Shown in pieces: positions 1 through 6,711 of a stretch of 9,862 nt of DNA. A program made the position numbers and the translations under genes. Numbering within the stretch: position 1 is the stretch's first letter; each line of letters opens with the position of its first letter. Below the pieces are notes generated by a model that worked only from the letters and a program-made list of their open reading frames with translations, searched no databases and was not told the origin of the DNA. The stretch covers positions 1-9,862 of the forward strand of contig NVRO01000006.1 in the NCBI GenBank assembly GCA_002400895.1, in the 5' to 3' direction. The stretch is from Planctomycetota bacterium (GTDB lineage: Bacteria; Planctomycetota; UBA1135).

Positions 1-1390
1 CAAAATCCAATGCGGCTTGCCAGCGCAATGCCATGACCCCCGGGTCCAGCCAGGCTTCGGCGGTGTCGTACCAGCCAGTGGGGTCATCACACTGGTACAG
101 CGGTTGACTCATCTCGGCTGAGGCCTTGAGTATGGCCCGCAAGCTGTCGGTCTCTGCACCGACCACCCGCAATGAGCTGACCAGGAACTCCCAAGGCGTC
201 TTGAACTTGCAACGATAATTTTCGCGCGACCAGAACTCATCGCTGGCGACAATCGTGCGCACCATTTGTTCGATATCCCCGTCAGTCTTGGCATAGGTTC
301 TGGTCAGATCCTTTACCAACGATTCAGGTGGTTCATCAGCAACAAAGTAACGTACCATTTTCATTGCGATAAATTGAGCGGTGCCCTTGTGCATTGCCAA
401 ATTTTCCAACACCTGTTCGCCTTCGGCTTGACCATCCTTGCGGTCGGACTTGATCGTTTTTCCCAGGAATCGTTTCTTGTCCGGAACATGCATGTTGTTG
501 CGGAACTCGAAGGTAAAGGTGCCATTACGTCCACCACTGAAAGTCCAACCGGTAAGAATCTCGGCCAACGCCACCACATCCTTCTGCTTGTAGTAGTTGT
601 CAACTCCAAGAGTGTGGAGCTCCAACAATTCACGGGCATAGTTTTCATTTAGTCCGCGCTGAAGAGCGAGATCGACGGCGGCTTCACCCTGGGCCGAGGA
701 ACCGGTACGGCGCCGAGTCCTACGCTCAATCTCCCGCAACTCCTGCTTACTGGGAGGTCGGCGCGAGGAAGAATTGTCAAGATAATGCAACATTGCCGGA
801 TGGTGGGCACTAAGCCGGAGCATGGCCGGAAACGACCCGCGCGCATTGGCACGTATTACTTCATTCTCCCATTCAGTAATGAAGTACTTGGAAGGTCCTC
901 CCTTGGTGAAACTGACATTCAGGTGATTGCGCCAAAAATCACAGAGCACCTCTTCAAGCTGATTCCGCGAATTGATTGCGCGCATCGCAACCGACTGCAA
1001 CAACTCCTGGCGCGGTACATTTTCCAAGCGCTGGCGCGCGCGGCGGTCCTCATTGCTTTCATTCTCCTCGGCTGGCAAGTTGTACTCATCGCGTATTTCG
1101 GCAATACTCATTTCGATTGATTCGAGGCTGCCCAGCATGTCGGCCAGAACCAGGTCGGGGCCGGCAGAGAACTGCTCGTCCAGCCAGGCTTGTTCGCCAA
1201 TTTCCAATAAATGTTCGATTTCACCTGGTGCTGGTCCGAAAGAGAAGCGGGACAGCAAATGAGCGGCGCGTTCACGGGTGCTGAGCGGCTGGTCAGGGCT
1301 GGAAGTCTGAGCCCACATCAGGGGCGGGAACACGGCGAAAGCTGCGCTCAAACCAATCGAAACGGTCAGAAGACGAACTGGTGAGTTCAT
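1..1390 (-). CDS. DUF1800 family secreted protein, 3' end truncated by the window edge
   Basis: The visible part is 463 codons, starting at the ATG at 1390 and running off the left edge without a stop. Residues 1-28 form an export signal (short basic start, hydrophobic core, Ala-rich end near MWAQ), so the protein is probably exported. The DUF1800 family (PF08811) is recognised from several blocks in order: AAHLLSRFSFGPAPGEIEHL (42-61) followed by AWLDEQF, CDFWRNHLNVS (150-160), HPAMLHYLDN (197-206), NENYARELLELHTLGV (248-263) with ALAEILTGWTF (274-284), and a final helical part with TDGDIEQMVRTIVASDEF (369-386). A strongly basic linker at about 209-230 sits where family members vary in length. 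The biochemical function of DUF1800 is unknown; in planctomycetes and relatives it is often next to a DUF1501 gene, which would lie beyond the left edge here. The start is supported by AGGATGG at 1399-1405, 8 bases upstream, and by a stop codon in frame with the nearby ATG alternative. The missing C-terminus is probably short, judging from family length. The family call is firm; the role is not known. Confidence 0.93.
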   Translation of the reverse strand, partial: MNSPVRLLTVSIGLSAAFAVFPPLMWAQTSSPDQPLSTRERAAHLLSRFSFGPAPGEIEHLLEIGEQAWLDEQFSAGPDLVLADMLGSLESIEMSIAEIRDEYNLPAEENESNEDRRARQRLENVPRQELLQSVAMRAINSRNQLEEVLCDFWRNHLNVSFTKGGPSKYFITEWENEVIRANARGSFPAMLRLSAHHPAMLHYLDNSSSRRPPSKQELREIERRTRRRTGSSAQGEAAVDLALQRGLNENYARELLELHTLGVDNYYKQKDVVALAEILTGWTFSGGRNGTFTFEFRNNMHVPDKKRFLGKTIKSDRKDGQAEGEQVLENLAMHKGTAQFIAMKMVRYFVADEPPESLVKDLTRTYAKTDGDIEQMVRTIVASDEFWSRENYRCKFKTPWEFLVSSLRVVGAETDSLRAILKASAEMSQPLYQCDDPTGWYDTAEAWLDPGVMALRWQAALDF

Positions 1391-1536
1391 TTGAACATCC
1401 ATCCTACATTGTGCGGAAGGTCTTGCACCACATTACTAGTGGAACAAGAATTGGAGGGCCAAGTTCCGTTCCGTGTTACACTCATTTCTGCCGATGGAAT
1501 AGGTATCGGCCCTCCCAAATACCCCTAATAGCGTCA
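1391..1536. promoter_or_regulatory. Divergent intergenic region with two overlapping inverted repeats
   Basis: This 146-bp gap lies between the divergent DUF1800 and hydroxylase genes and must hold both promoters unless they are transcribed from further away. It contains an 8-bp inverted repeat, GGAGGGCC (1453-1460) with GGCCCTCC (1508-1515), extendable by TT/AA around a one-base bulge. It also contains a 6-bp hairpin, GCCGAT (1490-1495) with ATCGGC (1505-1510). The two share bases 1508-1510, so both cannot form at once in a transcript. No convincing -35/-10 pair was found on either strand. A TTGGAG at 1451-1456 is only a weak candidate for the plus-strand gene. A regulatory role is inference; repeats of this length can arise by chance. 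Confidence 0.35.
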
Positions 1537-2130
1537 ATGTTCTTCGAAAACCACGATTTTCCCTGGACCCAAACACTCCAGGACAATTGGGAAACTGTAA
1601 GGGATGAATTCCAGGCATTGCCCAAGGACGACTACACCCCGTGGCCGGGAACCGATTTGTACCAGGGCAAATGGAATACTTTTCCATTTTTTGTTCCCGG
1701 GCAACGTTATCAACAGAACTGTAATTCCTGCCCGGAAACCGTCAAATTGGTGGAGGCGGTCATTCCGAACATCACCATGGCCTCTCTTTCCTACCTTGAA
1801 CCCGGGGCTCATATTGCGCCGCACGAAGGGTTCTCCCACGCAGTCTTGCGTACTCATTTGGCCCTGATCGTGCCCGAAGGAGAAACTTGGTTACGGGTAG
1901 GCGGAGAGCAGCGGGGCTGGGAACCAGGCGGATGTTTCATCTTCGATGACATGTATACCCACGAAGCCTACAACGGAACCGAGCATCCGCGGGTGGTGCT
2001 GATGTGCGATTTTCTGCGCCCGTTCAAACAGCGCACTTCAATCCTCGGACATCTCCGCCAACGCCTGTCCATCAAGAAAAAGATGCGTTCGCAATGGCAA
2101 AGGGTTGAAGACGCTCGTTCGGACAAATAA
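1537..2130 (+). CDS. Aspartyl/asparaginyl beta-hydroxylase-like Fe(II)/2-oxoglutarate oxygenase
   Basis: A 197-residue protein of the aspartyl/asparaginyl beta-hydroxylase family (PF05118). Family members use Fe(II), O2 and 2-oxoglutarate to hydroxylate a side chain or, in LpxO-like members, an acyl chain. The double-stranded beta-helix core aligns closely with the human ASPH catalytic region: PHEG (95-98), LRTHLALIVPEG (104-115), a Trp-Glu-Pro-Gly turn near 128-131, then FIFDDMYTHEAYN (134-146). By this alignment H107 and H142 are the two iron ligands and R152 in PRVVL binds 2-oxoglutarate. As in ASPH, there is no obvious carboxylate as a third ligand. There is no signal peptide or membrane helix, so it is probably cytoplasmic. 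The last 25 or so residues are rich in Arg and Lys. The frame stays open back to a GTG at 1381, but that extension overlaps the DUF1800 start and does not resemble the family, so the ATG at 1537 is preferred even though it lacks a clear ribosome binding site. Its substrate (protein, lipid or small molecule) cannot be told from sequence. It stands alone on its strand and converges on the next gene. Confidence 0.88.
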   Translation: MFFENHDFPWTQTLQDNWETVRDEFQALPKDDYTPWPGTDLYQGKWNTFPFFVPGQRYQQNCNSCPETVKLVEAVIPNITMASLSYLEPGAHIAPHEGFSHAVLRTHLALIVPEGETWLRVGGEQRGWEPGGCFIFDDMYTHEAYNGTEHPRVVLMCDFLRPFKQRTSILGHLRQRLSIKKKMRSQWQRVEDARSDK

Positions 2131-2180
2131 GAATTATTTTTTGCTCCAACAGCAGCTGGTAGCCATTCCCTCGCCCGCTC

Positions 2181-4358
2181 CTACTTCAGGGTAAGGATGT
2201 CGCCATTGCTAACGGCTGACTGCGGTATTTTCAGAACACTCTTGGCGCCCTGGCGGACGATAGCGGCCTTACTGGCAACTGCATCCCCCATCAAACCCTC
2301 GGTGGCATAGGGTACGCGCAGTTCAACCCAGCCATCCTCACCGGCAACAGCTTCAGCCTGGTATAAAAAAGCGTAGCTGCTGCTTTTCAAGTCGATGCGC
2401 ATCTCGATACCAACAATCGTTTGTGGTGGTGCGGCCACCCTCAACAGTGCGCCTTCAACGCGCTGCCAAATCATCCCCACCGGAGCAACTTCACCAGCGG
2501 CAGCCAAACGCGAATCGGGTTGTGGATCCTTGAATGGGCTGACAAAAACAAGGCGCAATCGGGAAGGCGCAGGGGGTCCCCCGGAATGGGTGAGTGCGGC
2601 GGCCAAAGAATTGCGCCATTGAGCAGTCGAGGTCCCGGCCGCAGCCTTGAGTTGTGACCAGGCGGAGGGAATCGCACTGTGCACCAGCACGTAATCGCAG
2701 CGGTGCCGATCAAGTATTTCTTCTCCCTCTTCCCAGGTGCTCGCAGTAAAGAATTCGGCAGGTGCACGGAATGATTCTTCCCCCACGTAGGAGCCGAAAT
2801 TGGTGGCAACACTGGCACGGCCGGCGACAAATTCCAAAGCATGACCCTGATCCCAATGGGCAAGAACACTTCCATTGCCCTCTGCATTGGCGGCCAACCA
2901 TTCGTGCAGACTACGCACCCCGTTCTGGCGCCACGACTCGACCGAGCTGCGGTCTTCATGACGATAACCAATGCGTTCAATGGTCTCGGCCACCGTGGTG
3001 GCCTGAAGCAAGGCAACTGCAAGCAGACCTAGCGGAATACGCAAACGACAAGATGGAATAAATTTAACCAGCAACGGCGCCAGCCAACAACCAACCAGGA
3101 TTGCTATCGGGATACTCGCCAGGTCGGAAAAACGGAGCTGAAACAAGGCTTGTGCCACCAACACCACCGCTGCCAGCACCCACACCAAGCTGGCGGATCG
3201 GTGTTGGGTCAAGCGACAAGCGTAAATTGCGCTCGGCAGTGCACAAATTGCAACACCAAGCCACTTAAAAACGCCCGTTAATCCATCCTTCCAGGCTGGC
3301 TGTGATTCGGCTATATCGGCCATGAATACATTGGCACGCGCGGCCCACTCAAATCCTTCGCTGACACCACTGAATGGTGGTAACTGCAACTGCCACAGGC
3401 CGATGGAAGTCGCAGCCAGACCGATCGCGCCAAAACGAGCAATGCGATTCGAGTCGCGAAAAAAATATAAGCTGGCAAAGTAGCCGACCGCCACCGCCAA
3501 CATTATTGGATGAAACCAGGAAAGGTTGACTACAACCCATGGCTGCAACTGTTGCCACGGGCTACTCATGACTGCGGGCATCAATGCAACAATTGCCGCC
3601 AAGTTGAAACTGGCAGCGAACATCGGCAAACCCGGGCGTTCCTTTATTCCCTTCATTGCCAGGCCCAGAAATACCAACTCAACAACTCCGACCTGCACCA
3701 GGGAAGCCGTCCAACTGCCCACCAATATTCCGGCGACTATACCGCCGGCAATGCCGAAGAGTTCGGCGCCAGCCTCGCGACGATGAACTCCACGCTTGAA
3801 GCCAAGTGCGACCATACCGAACATCGCTACCGTCAAAAAGGCGACAAAGGAATGGTGGTCGGCAATGCCGGGTGCGGAGTAATGGATTGACCCGCCAGCC
3901 AGGGCATGGAGCGATCCGGCAAGCAGTCCGGCCCGCCATCCACCCAGCGCAAATGCCGCTGCCGCGACCAGAACTGAAGTCAAGACTCCAAACCACAGCG
4001 GCAGGACTGCGCTTGCCCTTTCAACAAAAAGCTTCCGCTCGGCGGGTTGGTCGGCCAACGGCGCAAGCGGCTTCAATAACAGGTGCAAAATGGTGTCGTA
4101 ATAAGGTGGCCATGGAATCGCCGCCCCATGGGGGGCATTCATCGCCGAATCAAATTCGGCCACCGGTAAGCCGGTGCGCAAAGATTCCTCAACTCTGCGG
4201 GCATGGTACAGGCCATCCGGTTCGGCCGAGAACCAGCCAAGCTGTTGCGCGCTACTACCGGGAACCCGCTCGATCCGCATCTGGTTGGCTTCCCTGACAC
4301 CCCATGACAACAGCGCCACCACCGCAAAGATGGCGAGGAGGAATGGGGGACGCTGCAT
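2181..4358 (-). CDS. STT3/AglB/PglB-family oligosaccharyltransferase
   Basis: A 725-residue membrane protein, close to the length of Campylobacter PglB. About a dozen hydrophobic segments occupy roughly residues 5-456, followed by a soluble domain (about 476-725) expected on the outer face of the inner membrane. The family transfers a lipid-linked glycan to Asn of N-X-S/T. All landmark motifs can be placed in order: the first acidic metal-binding motif in SAEPDGLYHARR (44-55, D48); the second in GIADHHSF (164-171, DHH at 167-169, as in archaeal AglB); the external-loop SVSE/TIXE-like motif as IAESQP (349-354, E351), followed by PAW; a conserved-looking Arg in QLRFSD (407-412); and the WWDYG sequon-binding motif as HWDQG (501-505). 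The last deviates from consensus, with His for the first Trp and Gln for Tyr. It starts 21 bp after the DUF5916 gene stops, so the two are probably co-transcribed. A stop codon lies 9-11 bases upstream in frame, which fixes the ATG at 4358. The alternative is a related GT-C glycosyltransferase (for example a GT39/ArnT type), but the DHH, IAES and WD-G motifs together favour STT3. No lipid-linked oligosaccharide genes are in the window. Confidence 0.85.
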   Translation of the reverse strand: MQRPPFLLAIFAVVALLSWGVREANQMRIERVPGSSAQQLGWFSAEPDGLYHARRVEESLRTGLPVAEFDSAMNAPHGAAIPWPPYYDTILHLLLKPLAPLADQPAERKLFVERASAVLPLWFGVLTSVLVAAAAFALGGWRAGLLAGSLHALAGGSIHYSAPGIADHHSFVAFLTVAMFGMVALGFKRGVHRREAGAELFGIAGGIVAGILVGSWTASLVQVGVVELVFLGLAMKGIKERPGLPMFAASFNLAAIVALMPAVMSSPWQQLQPWVVVNLSWFHPIMLAVAVGYFASLYFFRDSNRIARFGAIGLAATSIGLWQLQLPPFSGVSEGFEWAARANVFMADIAESQPAWKDGLTGVFKWLGVAICALPSAIYACRLTQHRSASLVWVLAAVVLVAQALFQLRFSDLASIPIAILVGCWLAPLLVKFIPSCRLRIPLGLLAVALLQATTVAETIERIGYRHEDRSSVESWRQNGVRSLHEWLAANAEGNGSVLAHWDQGHALEFVAGRASVATNFGSYVGEESFRAPAEFFTASTWEEGEEILDRHRCDYVLVHSAIPSAWSQLKAAAGTSTAQWRNSLAAALTHSGGPPAPSRLRLVFVSPFKDPQPDSRLAAAGEVAPVGMIWQRVEGALLRVAAPPQTIVGIEMRIDLKSSSYAFLYQAEAVAGEDGWVELRVPYATEGLMGDAVASKAAIVRQGAKSVLKIPQSAVSNGDILTLK

Positions 4359-4379
4359 GCAGAGAGCCTAACCTCTGCG

Positions 4380-6575
4380 CTAGAAGCGAAGCGAGTAGAC
4401 AAACTTCAGACTGATATCACGATCTCCGGGAATCAGATATCCACCCGGCGCTTCATCCCAGCCATAGTTGACAACAAAAAAAGTCTCTCGGCCATCCTCT
4501 AGCATCCACCTGGTGCGCGATTGAAAACCAACATGCCCTGATTCATTGTCAGTTTGAATCAAGTTTTGAATGATGAAATCCGGGGAAAACGACCAGTCAA
4601 AGTTGACTCGACCCTGACGACTGGTGAAATCACCGCCCGGCAATTGGAATTGTCCCTGATAAGCAGACAAGCCCATCCGCAAGTTTGCATTGGGACGCCA
4701 GTCAATATCCGCGCGGATGCTGGTTCCGGTCCCGTCGTACCAGCCACCGGTTTGCACTGCGAGACCGCCGGAGATAGGGCGGCTGGAAGAAAAACGATAC
4801 TCGGCCTCAAGTTTGTGCCAGTTGTAATTCCCGGGCGCAATGGTCGAGCCATCAGAGGGTTCGAATTCATCGTCGAGATTGTCTCCGTCCCACGCCCAGG
4901 TGAAGTTTACTTCATCACCGTCGTGCCATTCGGCACCAAAGAAAGTCATGTCCCAGCCATGTGAACTTAAATCTCCCTTGGTATCGGTCCACCATTTTGG
5001 CCGGAGAGCAAATTTGTATTTGCGAATTGCGCTGCTTGAATCTGCTGGTCGTGGCTCCCAAGATGCACGCATCAGGTGGTAGCGCTCACCGGGGCGCAGA
5101 ACAAAACCCAGGGCCGGGTCAAAGTTGGTTTGCGAACCATAGGTTTTAAGATGCAAATTCCAATCCGAACTCGACAGCCCGGATTCAAACCCGAAAGCAC
5201 CGCCGACACCAGAACCGGCCGCTGAGGGAATGTCCCCGTCACTGGAACGAATTCCAAACAGATTCATTTCCAATCTCTTGCCGAAAAAATCGCTCTGCGA
5301 ATAACGAGCGTCAAGACCTGTAACAAGGTTGGTATTGTCTGATTCGGGGTTGCCACTGGTCAGCAACGCACCAATGGTCAACCTGTCAGTGACCCGGTAA
5401 GAAGGGCGCGCCACCAACATTTCACCTTCCGGTACTCCGACAGAACCCATCGCTCCGGTGTGTACTGCAAGCAGTCCTAGATTCCACCGCCCGACCCGGC
5501 CACTCAGGCGCGCGCCATAATTGATTGGCACTTCGTTGCCGCCGCTGGTCAAGCCGATGCGCCGGGAATAATAAGGCTGCATTAATCCACCGCCACGCCA
5601 ACCACCGGCTTCACCAAAGTCGAAGAGGCTTGAGTCTTCGAGAAAGAAGTCACGCTTCTCCGGGAAGAACAGAGAAAAACGGGTCAGGTTTACGCGCTGC
5701 TGGTCGGACTCGGTTTCCGCGAAGTCGGTGTTGACCGTAAAAGACGCCTTTAGCTGCGGTGTAATCCGCCAGTTAACCTCGCCACCGAAATCAGCGGCAA
5801 AATCACTACTATTCGGATTTCCAAACCGCGAATAACGCGTCTTGAGAAACGGCACGACCTCGAAACTGCTTTCGCTCGGCAACCCGCCCATGCCCTTCAA
5901 CAGGCCTGCTTGGCTCATCGTAAACATGCTGAATTTTCGTTCAAAGGCGGTCCAGCGAGATTCGCTGCGATCAACTCCGCGACTGCGCTGGACGTTGAAT
6001 CCCCAAGTGTCGCCCTCGCCGAAGGAAATCGCCCGGAATGGAATCGCAATCTCTACCGTCCACCGGTCTTCAAGAATCTGAGTGCGACCCTCCCAAAACG
6101 TATCCCAGCGCTTGTTGAAACGATTGCCATTGTCTCCGATGAGGGCATCGCCACGAGAACCGGCAGCGCTCATCTGAAAGAAGTAAGCGGACTTCCCGTC
6201 GTGGAAAGTATCGAATACAAACTGGATGCGGTCGTCTTCACGCAAGTACGAATCTCTGTTCATGCGCTGCATGACCATCTTGTCGGGTTCCGGCTCCATG
6301 CATTCGACCCCGATATAAAGCGCATGCTCGTCGCGTGCAATCATGATTCGGGTGCCGGGAGCGGAACGGCGCCCCTCGACCGGCTCGGACTCGGTCAGGT
6401 AGTCAATGGTGTTAGCCGTCTGCCAGATTGGCTCATCCAAATGACCATCAATGACCGGCGCCTGTTCGGTTAATCCCGCGGTAATGGTCGGGCCACTCCC
6501 GTCGTGTGGAACTGGATCCTGGAGCGCAGTGCCAAACAAAAATGGCGCAAGTACAAACAAAAATGAGGGTGCCAT
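4380..6575 (-). CDS. CBM9-like/DUF5916 outer-membrane beta-barrel protein
   Basis: A 731-residue protein from the ATG at 6575. Residues 1-18 make a hydrophobic export signal ending near TALQDP. Next comes a carbohydrate-binding-module-9-like domain (about 30-215): PVIDGHLDEPIW (40-51) is the typical opening, followed by beta strands such as ALYIGVEC (85-92), RIQFVFDTFHDGKSAYFFQ (116-134) and the EIAIPFRAISF strand. The rest is DUF5916 (PF19313), recognised from FTVNTDFAETESDQQRVNLT, then RFSLFFPEKRDFFLE and SSLFDFG. The C-terminal half is made of alternating strands and ends in SLKFVYSLRF, a C-terminal Phe signal typical of barrels inserted by the BAM complex. The likely location is therefore the outer membrane. 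The function is unknown; the CBM9-like domain suggests glycan binding but need not act on sugars here. A TTG at 6617 would add 14 residues, but it has no ribosome binding site, would place charged residues before the signal peptide, and coincides with a perfect -35 box. AGG lies just upstream of the ATG at 6575. First gene of a probable two-gene unit with the oligosaccharyltransferase. Confidence 0.9.
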   Translation of the reverse strand: MAPSFLFVLAPFLFGTALQDPVPHDGSGPTITAGLTEQAPVIDGHLDEPIWQTANTIDYLTESEPVEGRRSAPGTRIMIARDEHALYIGVECMEPEPDKMVMQRMNRDSYLREDDRIQFVFDTFHDGKSAYFFQMSAAGSRGDALIGDNGNRFNKRWDTFWEGRTQILEDRWTVEIAIPFRAISFGEGDTWGFNVQRSRGVDRSESRWTAFERKFSMFTMSQAGLLKGMGGLPSESSFEVVPFLKTRYSRFGNPNSSDFAADFGGEVNWRITPQLKASFTVNTDFAETESDQQRVNLTRFSLFFPEKRDFFLEDSSLFDFGEAGGWRGGGLMQPYYSRRIGLTSGGNEVPINYGARLSGRVGRWNLGLLAVHTGAMGSVGVPEGEMLVARPSYRVTDRLTIGALLTSGNPESDNTNLVTGLDARYSQSDFFGKRLEMNLFGIRSSDGDIPSAAGSGVGGAFGFESGLSSSDWNLHLKTYGSQTNFDPALGFVLRPGERYHLMRASWEPRPADSSSAIRKYKFALRPKWWTDTKGDLSSHGWDMTFFGAEWHDGDEVNFTWAWDGDNLDDEFEPSDGSTIAPGNYNWHKLEAEYRFSSSRPISGGLAVQTGGWYDGTGTSIRADIDWRPNANLRMGLSAYQGQFQLPGGDFTSRQGRVNFDWSFSPDFIIQNLIQTDNESGHVGFQSRTRWMLEDGRETFFVVNYGWDEAPGGYLIPGDRDISLKFVYSLRF

Positions 6576-6589
6576 GAGGCCTAAGTCCC

Positions 6590-6617
6590 TGTGTAACGAG
6601 GTAGGTTCGTGTGTCAA
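6590..6617 (-). promoter_or_regulatory. Candidate sigma-70-type promoter for the DUF5916/oligosaccharyltransferase unit
   Basis: On the minus strand TTGACA (6617-6612) matches the -35 consensus exactly. After a 16-base spacer comes TACACA (6595-6590), a poor -10 match with T, A and the fifth A shared with TATAAT. It sits directly after the terminator of the upstream gene and about 15 bases before the ATG at 6575, so the leader would be very short. The position is logical; the -10 box is weak. Confidence 0.3.
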
Positions 6618-6640
6618 GGATTAAACAGATTAGCGATGCG

Positions 6641-6672
6641 CAAAAAACAGCCGCCTCCAAAAAGGAGGCGGC
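6641..6672 (-). terminator. Rho-independent terminator of the FG-GAP repeat gene
   Basis: A perfect 9-bp GC-rich stem pairs GCCGCCTCC (6650-6658) with GGAGGCGGC (6664-6672) around a 5-base loop. Read on the minus strand it is followed by TGTTTTTTG, giving the U-run needed for intrinsic termination. It begins 39 bases after the stop codon of the minus-strand gene ending at 6712. The plus-strand side has no T-run, so it acts in one direction only. Confidence 0.92.
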
Positions 6673-6711
6673 CAAATGAGTGTGGATTCCCGGAGGAATC
6701 CCGATTATTGC

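Noticed and set aside
1381..1536. GTG-started N-terminal extension of the hydroxylase
   Set aside because: The 52 extra residues look non-coding, overlap the DUF1800 start on the other strand and are not part of the family fold.
2131..2180. Possible terminator between the convergent genes
   Set aside because: There is a T-run at 2136-2141 just after the hydroxylase stop, but no GC-rich stem precedes it and no hairpin longer than about 3 bp was found.
2471..3022. 183-residue minus-strand frame inside the oligosaccharyltransferase gene
   Set aside because: It is an alternative frame of the same strand, with Pro/Arg/Cys-rich composition, while the main frame holds the HWDQG motif and soluble domain.
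5910..6473. 187-residue plus-strand reading frame
   Set aside because: It is antisense to the CBM9-like domain, whose family motifs are clear; no domain was recognised in the antisense frame.
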